From a virus: a DNA stretch of 31,912 bases. A model generated the notes under the pieces. The model saw only the letters and a list, made by a program, of their open reading frames with translations. It was not told where the DNA came from and did not search any database. The DNA lies in IMG/VR virus record IMGVR_UViG_3300023292_000219, positions 1 to 31,912 of that record; one strand, given 5' to 3'. Numbering within the stretch: position 1 is the stretch's first letter; every line of letters starts with the position of its first letter. The position numbers were made by a program, and so were the translations under genes. Positions 22,239 to 29,365 of this stretch are shown here, piece after piece.

Positions 22239-22896
22239 CGCGTCTGGATATATCAAGCCGTATCTGCAAACGCGCCCCGATGTCACAGAAGGCATCCCGG
22301 AGCGTGTCGAGGCAGATCCCGAATGTGCCAAGGCGAAGCGTGAAGTTATCGCGCTTCTGCCAGACGACATTGACGGCTATATCCTCAGCATTGGCCCGGC
22401 TGCCGGATGGGAACTTGACGAGCTTCGCAAGCGTTGCGAGAAGTCAACTAACATTCTTGGCGTGACCCCATTTGAGGAAGAGGCCGAACTTTGCCGAGCG
22501 CTTGGCCATACTTGCGTGATAGGCGATATGCACAAGCTGGCTTGCTTATGGTCTGGAATGTTTAGCCTGGTGTTTGCGTCACACGTTCTTGAGCATAGCC
22601 CGGCGCCATACGTAGCCCTGCGCGAGTTCTATCGAATGCTGCGCCCCGGTGGTTATGTCCAAATCGTAACGCCGGAGCCGTATGGAGTGATTCACCTTGG
22701 CGACATTGAACGAGCAAAGCGCCACGTTGATATCCCGGAGCATATCTTTTTGCCCTCGGCGGAGACGCTTATTGTGATGTTACGAAAGGCCGGCTTCAAC
22801 TTTTTGCGATATAGCGAAGTCGCGCAGACATGCCAGGGCAAGCTGAACTATTGGCATAGGGTATGGTTGGCTCAAAAGCCATCGGAGGTCACATGA
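22231..22896 (+). CDS. SAM methyltransferase (Methyltransf_11-like)
   Basis: The SAM-binding strand is ILSIGPAAGWELDEL, followed by ILGVTPFEEEAELC and then VFASHVLEHSPAPYVALREF and MLRPGGYVQIVTPEP, which is the standard order of motifs I to VI for a type-11 methyltransferase. HVLEH is the motif common in glycan-pathway methyltransferases. GAGGAA precedes ATG 22231, giving 221 aa, with an 8-base overlap on the FkbM gene and a 4-base overlap with the next one. Confidence 0.8.
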   Translation: MADASGYIKPYLQTRPDVTEGIPERVEADPECAKAKREVIALLPDDIDGYILSIGPAAGWELDELRKRCEKSTNILGVTPFEEEAELCRALGHTCVIGDMHKLACLWSGMFSLVFASHVLEHSPAPYVALREFYRMLRPGGYVQIVTPEPYGVIHLGDIERAKRHVDIPEHIFLPSAETLIVMLRKAGFNFLRYSEVAQTCQGKLNYWHRVWLAQKPSEVT

Positions 22897-23903
22897 ATAC
22901 CAGAGTTTTAATTCTCGGCGGTAGGCGATGGGACCAGGCGATTATCACCATCGGGCGCGGCTTCCTGAAGATAGGTTGCGCGGTTCGGTATCTGCCCACA
23001 CGTCGCCCCGGTACGCACTCAGAGCCGCTTGAAAACGTCCATGATGTTATAGGGCAGATTGTCAAGGAGTTTGAGCCTGATATTCTGTTCTGGGTTATGT
23101 GCAAAGAAGATTGCCCCGTTGGGCTTATGGATCACCTCAAGCAGCTACGCCCCGAGATGGCTACTGTGTTCCATAGCTTCGACGATCCCCACATGGTAGA
23201 CAATAATCCCCCAGAGTGCATCCCGGGCTTTGACTTTGCCGTGACTTGTTGCGCTGGCTCTATTCCATGGTACGCGGATCGCGGCGTCAAGGCCATCAGG
23301 TTCTGGCCCCCGCCAGGCTTCGACCTTCACGGCAAGGCGAGCGCTAACCCCGCTGAGAAGTGTGACATCTCATTTGTAGGCACTAACGTATATCCCAGGG
23401 ATAAGTACCCGGAAGTCATAGCCACACGCGCCGAGATACTCCGGGCCGTTGCGGGTCTTGGAACCATCAATATTTATGGCCCGTGGGGCGAGCGCCGCTT
23501 TGATTGGGGCGGAGAGTTTGGCGTCCCGGAAATGAAAAAGAGTTGGCGCGGATTCAGGAAGTATGAAGAGTTGCCGGGCGTGTATGCCGCGTCCAAGATC
23601 AATTTGAGTTCACACGTTAGACCGGATGGGTTTCAGTATCTCAACGAGCGAACCATAAACGCCATGGGGGCTGGCGGCTTTATGCTAGTCGATAAGGTCG
23701 CCGGGATGGAAGAGATATTTACTGATGGCGTCCACTGGGCAACGTGGGAAAGCCTAGACGAGTTATCAAGCAAGGCCAAGTTTTATCTGGCAAACCCAGA
23801 CAAGCGCAAGGCCATAGCCGCAAAGGGCCGCGAGAAGGCGCTCAAAGAGTTTAGCAATAAATGTCATGCACACGCTGTATTGAAATTGTGCGGAAAGGAT
23901 TAG
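22893..23903 (+). CDS. CgeB-like GT-B glycosyltransferase
   Basis: The N-terminal Rossmann half reads VLILGGRRWDQAIITIGRGF then FEPDILFWVMCKEDC. The C-terminal half has CDISFVGTNVYPRDKYPEVI and SSHVRPDGFQYLNERTINAM with AGGFMLVDKVAGMEEIF, the signature of the CgeB/Glyco_trans_1_2 group. CgeB proteins are linked to spore-coat glycosylation, i.e. to decoration of a protein shell. GGAGG lies upstream of ATG 22893. The 336-aa length fits. It closes the sugar-modifying cassette just before the fibre-like genes. Confidence 0.85.
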   Translation: MNTRVLILGGRRWDQAIITIGRGFLKIGCAVRYLPTRRPGTHSEPLENVHDVIGQIVKEFEPDILFWVMCKEDCPVGLMDHLKQLRPEMATVFHSFDDPHMVDNNPPECIPGFDFAVTCCAGSIPWYADRGVKAIRFWPPPGFDLHGKASANPAEKCDISFVGTNVYPRDKYPEVIATRAEILRAVAGLGTINIYGPWGERRFDWGGEFGVPEMKKSWRGFRKYEELPGVYAASKINLSSHVRPDGFQYLNERTINAMGAGGFMLVDKVAGMEEIFTDGVHWATWESLDELSSKAKFYLANPDKRKAIAAKGREKALKEFSNKCHAHAVLKLCGKD

Positions 23904-23905
23904 CC

Positions 23906-24235
23906 ATGCCACAAGACCCAACAGACTCAGGAGTACCGTCCGTCCAGGCGCCCAGAGTGAACTACTCGAAGCCCGTTACCGTAGACGTTTATCCGAGCAT
24001 ACAGAATACCCTTGCTGCCGCCGACGATGACCGGGTATGGGTTACCGTTACGAACCTGACTACCACGCCAGTCTATATCGGCGTTGGCGATCACGGCGCC
24101 ATAGTTGGGCGCGGCATTCCTTTGATGACAACTGGCTCTAGCGTTGAAATTGACGACAGCACCGGAGCAGTTTACGCGATCCACGAAAGCACTGGCGCCA
24201 AGGCGGTTGCGGTACAGTCGGCCACCAAGGCCTAG
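23906..24235 (+). CDS. Beta-rich hypothetical virion-type protein
   Basis: AAGGA precedes ATG 23906; the 109-aa product is rich in V, T and G with short strands (RVWVTVTNLTTTPVYIGVGD). This resembles small beta-sandwich proteins found near phage head or fibre genes. No catalytic residues or membrane segment are seen. It follows the CgeB-like gene by two bases and precedes the fibre gene, so a head-surface role is possible. Confidence 0.65.
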   Translation: MPQDPTDSGVPSVQAPRVNYSKPVTVDVYPSIQNTLAAADDDRVWVTVTNLTTTPVYIGVGDHGAIVGRGIPLMTTGSSVEIDDSTGAVYAIHESTGAKAVAVQSATKA

Positions 24236-24248
24236 GAGATACAGCAAG

Positions 24249-25553
24249 ATGAAACTAAACAACGTAGCCCCAACAACTGGCGCACGACGCGACGCAGTAG
24301 CCACCACGGTTGCACTTGCGGCTATCGTTGGCGATCCAGATGGCGTTATGCGCCGAGTAACCGCTGATACGTTTGATTATCAGTATGCTGTCAACGCGAC
24401 AAGTGGCGGCGATGTTACCCCAGATAGCGGGATTGGTCAGTGGTTCAGGCTGAGTGCTGCGGCCGCGGTTAGCTATGGCACCACATCCGGGACAAGCGCC
24501 CAAGGTAACGATGGACGACTGAGCGATAAGCGCGATCCGAATGACCATACCCACGCGAGCGTTGGGACTGGCGCTAAACTTAGCCAGGCCAATACCCACG
24601 AAAGCCCAGATACCGATTCGGCGTCTGGTTCGTTACATCACACAATCGGAACTGGCGCGAATCAAGCGGCGGGCGGTGCGGATGGCAGGCTTGCCGATAA
24701 GCGAGATCCAAACGATCACACCCATGCGTCCGTTGGGACCGGGGCCAAACTCTCGCAAGCGAACACGCACGAAAGCCCAGACACGGACGCTAGCGCGGCC
24801 GCCCTGCATCATACGATAGGCACAGGAGCGAATGAATCCTGCGGCGGTGCTGACGCCAGGCTAACAGACGCGAGGACACCAAGCGCCCACGCGGCATCAC
24901 ACGCTAGCGGCGGCACGGACGCGCTGACGTGGGAACGGTGGCACCTGATCGCAACGTCAAAGTATACCGCCACGCCATCAAGCACATCAGTTATCACCAT
25001 GTCAGATACTGCGCTGATGGCGGTTGGCTTGCCCGTCAAGTTCACCATTTCCAGCACAACGTATTACGCCCAGATCACAGCGCTATCAGCAGACACGAGC
25101 ATTACCATTGCTGGCGCCACAATGGGCGGCGACCTTACCGCGCTCTTTGTCGGGACCGCCGAGATGGTCCAGGTTGTATCCCTCTTTGTGGGGTCAACAT
25201 ACGCAGATGGAACGGAAGCAAACCTTCTGGCCGTGGATATGTTTTCGCCCATGAAGTGGTCCGGGCCAAAGGCTTACCTTGTGGCATTCTCCGGCGTACA
25301 AATGACAGTGGACACAGGGACCGAGCCCAAGATAAATATTCAGATCAACAACGCCGCAGTATCAACTGCCGATAGCAATAACGGTATCCAGCTTTCAACG
25401 TCTGGAACGTGGGTTGATAACTCGGCTATCGCAATCAGCACAACGAATTATGACATCAACCGTGGCGAAGAACTTGAAGTGGATTGTACTGCTGCGGGCG
25501 GAACTGGCGACGCTGAAAACCTGACAGTTCAATGCGTCTTCGTGTTGGAGTAA
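24249..25553 (+). CDS. Fibre-like protein with two 57-residue repeats, possible head fibre
   Basis: Residues ~1-90 are a small N-terminal domain. Residues 93-149 and 150-206 are tandem repeats, each with DKRDPNDHTHASVGTGAKLS and LHHTIGTGAN. The H-T-H and G-N-D-G-R-L-S-D patterns are typical of trimeric phage fibres, in which histidines bind metal on the axis. Residues ~225-434 are a Thr/Ser-rich beta domain ending in VQCVFVLE. Tail fibres normally follow the tape measure; here the gene lies upstream of the connector genes, which points to a head-attached fibre. AGGAGAT precedes ATG 24249. Confidence 0.75.
   Translation: MKLNNVAPTTGARRDAVATTVALAAIVGDPDGVMRRVTADTFDYQYAVNATSGGDVTPDSGIGQWFRLSAAAAVSYGTTSGTSAQGNDGRLSDKRDPNDHTHASVGTGAKLSQANTHESPDTDSASGSLHHTIGTGANQAAGGADGRLADKRDPNDHTHASVGTGAKLSQANTHESPDTDASAAALHHTIGTGANESCGGADARLTDARTPSAHAASHASGGTDALTWERWHLIATSKYTATPSSTSVITMSDTALMAVGLPVKFTISSTTYYAQITALSADTSITIAGATMGGDLTALFVGTAEMVQVVSLFVGSTYADGTEANLLAVDMFSPMKWSGPKAYLVAFSGVQMTVDTGTEPKINIQINNAAVSTADSNNGIQLSTSGTWVDNSAIAISTTNYDINRGEELEVDCTAAGGTGDAENLTVQCVFVLE
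24525..24866 (+). repeat. Two tandem 171-bp coding repeats in the fibre gene
   Basis: Copy 1 is 24525-24695 and copy 2 is 24696-24866, each 57 codons. Their first 31 residues are identical in protein although the DNA differs at many third positions and even uses AGC versus TCC for one serine. A degenerate further copy may begin at 24867. Confidence 0.85.
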
Positions 25554-25556
25554 GCA

Positions 25557-26045
25557 ATGATAATTAGGCACCCAAGAGCAAGGGCGATAGCGTCTGGCGC
25601 CCCGGCGCTAATTGACGATTATGACACATCGTCTGACGATGATGCTCCACTGACCGCAACAATGGGCTTTGAGTTGGCCGCCGCCTCTGACTCCGTTTTC
25701 AAGGCGGTGATCAAGATCAAGAACTCAAGCACCGCCGGCAACGTGACCCTGCGAATAGAAACAGATTCCGGCACAGAGCCAAGCGGAACGCTGGCAGACG
25801 CTAATGCCACAAAACTTGTGTATGTGGACGAGGCTAACTTCGCTTGGATTGAGTTTGAGTTCCCGGCGCAGTTTTCGCTGGCTGGCAGCACGCAATATTG
25901 GCTCGTTGCAAGTACCGCAGGAGCGCACAGGTGGGACGGCCACCGCAACGCGATATCGCCGAATGACCTTGGCGCAGAGTGGGGTGGTTCATGGCAATTC
26001 TATGGCAGCGGATTCTTTTTCCGCGTGTACGATATGAGCGGATAA
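25557..26045 (+). CDS. Beta-sandwich virion decoration-like protein
   Basis: This 162-aa protein reads as a jelly-roll or carbohydrate-binding-like fold: FKAVIKIKNSSTAGNVTLRI, ETDSGTEPSGTLADAN, then TQYWLVAS and FFFRVYDMSG at the end. The pattern of a T-G-x-P-S-G-x-L loop and a final Y-D strand is common in surface modules of phage fibres and bacterial adhesins. GGAG precedes the ATG. It lies directly after the fibre gene and before the connector, so capsid or fibre decoration is the best guess. Confidence 0.65.
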   Translation: MIIRHPRARAIASGAPALIDDYDTSSDDDAPLTATMGFELAAASDSVFKAVIKIKNSSTAGNVTLRIETDSGTEPSGTLADANATKLVYVDEANFAWIEFEFPAQFSLAGSTQYWLVASTAGAHRWDGHRNAISPNDLGAEWGGSWQFYGSGFFFRVYDMSG

Positions 26046-26049
26046 CCCT

Positions 26050-26634
26050 ATGGCGCTAACAATACTCAGCCTGGCAGACGCGAAGACTTTTCTAGGCGTC
26101 ACGGTGTCAACAGAAGATACAACCATCGAGGCCCTGTTGTATTCCAACGAGGCCGGGATGGAAAGCTACTGTAGGCGATACCTGATAGACACAACAGTAA
26201 CGGAATATCTTGATGGCTGCGGCAAGGTTTACATCTTCCTGCGCGAGCCCGCCAGAGCAATAACCAGTATTTACGAGGACGGTACTAGAGCGTGGGCAGT
26301 ATCATCTCTTGTGGCATCTTCGGACTATCAGCTTGTGACGCTCCGCAATGGAACCGGAAAGCGTGTCCAATATTACGATAGCGCGTGGTCTGCGGGCCAG
26401 GCAAACATTCGGGTTATCTATTCCGCCGGATTCGCGAGCATCCCGACTGACGTTGTGCAGGCCGCCCGTATACAGATTGGCAGAGCATACGCCGAGTGGA
26501 AACGTACCGAAGCTGGCAAGGATGCGCTGGCAGAGAACGACGTGGTCGGATGGTCTCAGACATGGCTTGCCAAAGAAGGGCTTGACCCGGCTTGTAAACA
26601 GCTTCTGGGCCCATATAGGAACTACGGGATATAG
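26050..26634 (+). CDS. Head-tail connector, HK97 gp6-like
   Basis: The opening LSLADAKTFLGVTVSTEDTT and the early helical segment IEALLYSNEAGMESYCRRYL are typical of the gp6-like connector that docks under the portal. A beta region (YQLVTLRNGTGKRVQYY) and a helical end (VVQAARIQIGRAYAEWKR) follow. The length, 194 aa, is a little long for the family. This gene resumes the canonical head-to-tail order broken after the capsid gene at 17668. The ribosome site is weak (GCGGAT). Confidence 0.85.
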   Translation: MALTILSLADAKTFLGVTVSTEDTTIEALLYSNEAGMESYCRRYLIDTTVTEYLDGCGKVYIFLREPARAITSIYEDGTRAWAVSSLVASSDYQLVTLRNGTGKRVQYYDSAWSAGQANIRVIYSAGFASIPTDVVQAARIQIGRAYAEWKRTEAGKDALAENDVVGWSQTWLAKEGLDPACKQLLGPYRNYGI

Positions 26635-26635
26635 C

Positions 26636-27013
26636 ATGTACGATAAGCGCCAATATCCAGATACATACGACCTTTACCGCCCGACGATTGCGAAAAGCAC
26701 AACGGGCGAGAGGACCAGAGCGGTTAGCAATGCTACGGCCAGCGACCAGCCTTGCTTGTATGTCTCTGATAGGACCGCATCGGGCCGAGGCGGAATGCTA
26801 AAGGACGGTGAAGGCATTGCTTTTGAGCATGGCGCAGAGTTGCGCATACCCCAGGGTGTTGACGTGAGAGCCGACAAACGCGGCGAGCGTCCAGACAAGG
26901 TAATTGTGACGAGCGCTGGCGGAACAACTGTATCTATCCCGTTTACCGTTGTGTGGGTAGCGTCTGAGTTTGGCGAGTACCAAAAGGTTTATTTGCAGGA
27001 GGCCCCGGCATAA
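26636..27013 (+). CDS. Head-closure/head-tail adaptor-like protein
   Basis: The 125-aa frame starts at ATG 26636, one base after the previous stop, with GGGAT upstream. It has a short polar start (YDKRQYPDTYDLYRP) and a beta-barrel-like remainder ending in FGEYQKVYLQEAP. Position between the gp6-like connector and the gp10-like protein, together with size, fits the stopper protein of siphophages. The sequence itself is not diagnostic. It overlaps the next gene by one base. Confidence 0.65.
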   Translation: MYDKRQYPDTYDLYRPTIAKSTTGERTRAVSNATASDQPCLYVSDRTASGRGGMLKDGEGIAFEHGAELRIPQGVDVRADKRGERPDKVIVTSAGGTTVSIPFTVVWVASEFGEYQKVYLQEAPA

Positions 27014-27531
27014 TGGCTAATGCAAGAACAAGAGCCTTTGGCCAGCTTGGCAAAATGGTGGACGTGTCAGAAGTCTTAGGGTTTTTTGATCGAATGATAG
27101 CCAAGACGCCAGAGAAGACCAGGCGCAACATGGGCAGGGCCGTCACGTATTGGAAAGCCCAAAGCGTCAAGCATTCCCCGGTTAGTGGAACCAAGTATGG
27201 ACAAAAGCAATCTGCCAAGGGGCCGTCAAGAAGTGGCCACCGTGGCGGCATCCTTAGGAAGTCTATGACGGGATTTGTGCAAGCCCAGGGCGGTAACATT
27301 GTTGGCGGAATTGAGAACGCAACGGACTATGCAATCTGGCTACTGGCTGGAACGCGGTACATAGCGAAGGGTAAGGTAATGGCCTGGCGTGAAGGTGACG
27401 AGCCCATCAACACTTGGCCCGCGAAGGCGAGAGGCAACCCAAGAGCAAAGTTACCCATCATCATACCGTATCGCGCGTTGGCGCTTGAGATGTTCATAGA
27501 TGGCTTGTCGTCTGACTTGACCAAGGGATAG
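27013..27531 (+). CDS. HK97 gp10-like tail-completion protein
   Basis: AQSVKHSPVSGTKYGQKQ, then GGILRKSMTGFV and DYAIWLLAGTRYI follow the HK97 gp10 pattern, in which an S-P-V-x-T-G-x-L-x-x-S element is followed by a Y-A-x-x-x-E-x-G-T element. Here the two halves are separated by a basic insertion. The 172-aa protein is expected at the head-tail junction. It overlaps the previous stop and ends one base before the next start. Confidence 0.82.
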   Translation: MANARTRAFGQLGKMVDVSEVLGFFDRMIAKTPEKTRRNMGRAVTYWKAQSVKHSPVSGTKYGQKQSAKGPSRSGHRGGILRKSMTGFVQAQGGNIVGGIENATDYAIWLLAGTRYIAKGKVMAWREGDEPINTWPAKARGNPRAKLPIIIPYRALALEMFIDGLSSDLTKG

Positions 27532-27532
27532 C

Positions 27533-27988
27533 ATGGCAACCGAGATCAAAAAACTTAGGCAGCTTTTATACGAGTGGCTAAAGGATGATGTCACGGCCCT
27601 AACCACCCTGATAAGTGACAGGGTGTACCCGCTATGGCCACCTGATAACGCCGTCTATCCATGCGCGGCATATAACATCAGGTCCAGAGAAACGACAAAC
27701 GACTTCGGCGCTCCTACGTGGGGCGGCTTTGTAGAGGTTTATCTGTTCAGCCCATCACAAGACACCCTAGACGACATGGAGGATGCGATAGTTGAATACG
27801 TGTCAAACAACCCGGAGACCATCAACACGACGCTATCCGATACATCTACGGTACTGACAAGTAACTTCAAGCTGATGGGGGTTGAGCAAGACCCCCGCGA
27901 CGCTTGGCAGGAAGATACATTTTTAGTGATTACCCGTGTACTCAGATTTGAACTTTTCTGCGTCAAGCGCATTGGTGCTTGGGCATAA
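27533..27988 (+). CDS. Tail terminator protein (DUF3168-like)
   Basis: The N-terminus, LRQLLYEWLKDDVTALTTLI then DRVYPLWPPDNAVYPCAAYN, is that of siphophage tail terminators, which cap the tail tube. The middle FVEVYLFSPSQDTLDDMEDA matches the conserved strand and helix. At 151 aa the length is right, and the gene lies just before the tail tube gene. The start follows the previous stop by one base (TAGCATG). Confidence 0.8.
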   Translation: MATEIKKLRQLLYEWLKDDVTALTTLISDRVYPLWPPDNAVYPCAAYNIRSRETTNDFGAPTWGGFVEVYLFSPSQDTLDDMEDAIVEYVSNNPETINTTLSDTSTVLTSNFKLMGVEQDPRDAWQEDTFLVITRVLRFELFCVKRIGAWA

Positions 27989-28008
27989 CTTAGAACAGGA
28001 GCATTATC

Positions 28009-28548
28009 ATGGCGAATTTCCCGTCAGCCGCAAAGTCTGCCCTTGAAACAATGAAGGCTGGCCCCGTATCTTTGGTGTTTGACCCCGACGGCGCAAGCGA
28101 AGTTGAAATCTTCGTGCGCAATGGAATCAGCTTCACGTTTGCCCGCGCACAGGAAACCATCGAAACTGACCTTGTTGGCGTCTATGACCTGTACAGCGCT
28201 GGTGATGCCGTCACGTTTGAGATTCGCACAGACGAGTTTTCAAGCGAAGCGTGCGCCGTTCTGTTTATGGATCAGGAAACGCATAACAGTGTGTATCAAC
28301 CGTTTGGCCAAGCCGCAGGCGAATCTGGCAGGACATCGGCTCTTGCAGTTCGTGTGCGCCCATGGCAAACCAGAACGGCCAGCACATTGCAGCTTGAATT
28401 GTGGATTGTGATTCCCGAAGGCGATCAAGTAAGTGCCTGGGCCACTGGCGAACAGTGGAACAACACTCAATCATTTAGAGCCCTGCCCGACCTCGCTAAG
28501 CCGAACGGCGGATTGATCGGAAACTTGACAGTCGCAGCCCGTAGCTAA
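28009..28548 (+). CDS. Major tail tube protein
   Basis: This 179-aa protein has the composition of a tail tube subunit: alternating beta strands, an ETIETDLVGVYDLYSAGDAV loop, and the aromatic SAWATGEQWNNTQSFRAL towards the end. An AGGAG site lies before the ATG, the expected strong signal. It stands between the terminator and the G/GT chaperones, the standard siphophage slot. CTCC-AAAT-GGAG just after it (28550-28561) can form a small hairpin that includes part of the next ribosome site. Confidence 0.82.
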   Translation: MANFPSAAKSALETMKAGPVSLVFDPDGASEVEIFVRNGISFTFARAQETIETDLVGVYDLYSAGDAVTFEIRTDEFSSEACAVLFMDQETHNSVYQPFGQAAGESGRTSALAVRVRPWQTRTASTLQLELWIVIPEGDQVSAWATGEQWNNTQSFRALPDLAKPNGGLIGNLTVAARS

Positions 28549-28571
28549 CTCCAAATGGAGGAATAGAGAGA

Positions 28572-29051
28572 ATGATTACCGTACAAAACGAGAACCTGCC
28601 TTGTGGCAAGTGTTGTGATATCGGAGAACCGACCCTGGGAGGCTGGGGTCGGCTCTTCGAGCAGTTCACAGAACAGCAGGAAGGAGCCATCATTCAACTC
28701 GTGACGTCGTTCTACAACGTGGACGAAACAAACGAAGACGAAATGGCCGACGCAATCTCCAAGTCATGTAACATGCTTGGCCCGCTCATTCGGACCGCGC
28801 CATATTTAGTTGGTGCATTCGTGCGTGAAACAACCTATTCGCCAAAGTCCAGAAGCCCGATATTCGCCAGCAGTTCAGAATGCGCGGACTCAATTTCAAT
28901 TGAAGATGCCGAGTTTGTGTTTCAGAAGTTGAGGGACTCGGGATCGTTTGCCGCCATAGTGAAACGAGTGGGAAACTGGCTGAGGGGTTCGGTGCAGAAG
29001 ATGCGGGACATGAAGCAAGTTCCCCCGGCATCCGAAAGCCAGACCCCATAA
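28572..29051 (+). CDS. Tail assembly chaperone, short form (G-like)
   Basis: This 159-aa protein is in the chaperone slot between the tail tube and the tape measure and is mainly helical. It starts with a small cysteine cluster, CGKCC, followed by LFEQFTEQQEGAIIQLVTS. It would hold the tape measure during tail assembly. The frame contains GGGAAAC at 28970-28976, correctly phased for -1 slippage, about 75 bases before its stop. Ribosomes that do not slip make this short form. No strong sequence match is claimed; the call rests on position, size and the frameshift. Confidence 0.85.
   Translation: MITVQNENLPCGKCCDIGEPTLGGWGRLFEQFTEQQEGAIIQLVTSFYNVDETNEDEMADAISKSCNMLGPLIRTAPYLVGAFVRETTYSPKSRSPIFASSSECADSISIEDAEFVFQKLRDSGSFAAIVKRVGNWLRGSVQKMRDMKQVPPASESQTP
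28970..28976 (+). other. Programmed -1 frameshift site GGGAAAC
   Basis: The heptamer is phased G-GGA-AAC in the short chaperone frame, the X-XXY-YYZ rule. It resembles the GGGAAAG site of lambda G/GT. The -1 frame is open from here to 29365. No strong downstream hairpin was found; only GGGG (28984-28987) with CCCC (29022-29025) is obvious. Confidence 0.82.
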
Positions 29052-29365
29052 TTAACACAATTCGCAGATTGCATATTCAGATTACCGTTGGGATGAGGTG
29101 GCACGTTGATAGCGTCTGGGAACTTGGACTTAGCGAAGCAATGGATGTCTATAAAGAAATGATCGTCCAAGAAATCTCAACAGCGTTGCTTACCACGTCT
29201 GCATTGTTCGGCGCGGAAGAGTTGGCAAAGCGATTAGATCACATCATGCACACGCCTAAAACGCTGGCAGACGAGTTTGGAGAAGATGTTGCTCAGGAAG
29301 TAGCGGCAGTTCGGGAACGAACACGCCTCGCATTGCTCGCAAGGAACCATCATGGCCAAGCCTAA
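28976..29365 (+). CDS. Tail assembly chaperone, -1 frameshift extension (T part of GT)
   Basis: After slippage the product would be 135 residues of the short form plus 129 more, 264 in all. The extension reads through RWHVDSVWELGLSEAMDVYK, which continues the helical chaperone. There is no credible independent start: the only in-frame starts are a TTG at 29069 and ATG at 29093, without a ribosome site. The end overlaps the tape measure gene by 14 bases. In known phages the G:GT ratio is set by the slippage rate. Confidence 0.8.
   Translation: MAEGFGAEDAGHEASSPGIRKPDPIINTIRRLHIQITVGMRWHVDSVWELGLSEAMDVYKEMIVQEISTALLTTSALFGAEELAKRLDHIMHTPKTLADEFGEDVAQEVAAVRERTRLALLARNHHGQA

Noticed and set aside
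23906-24235. Possible tail-spike enzyme
   Set aside because: The protein is only 109 aa, with no catalytic motif or beta-helix repeat. A small virion protein is the most that can be said.
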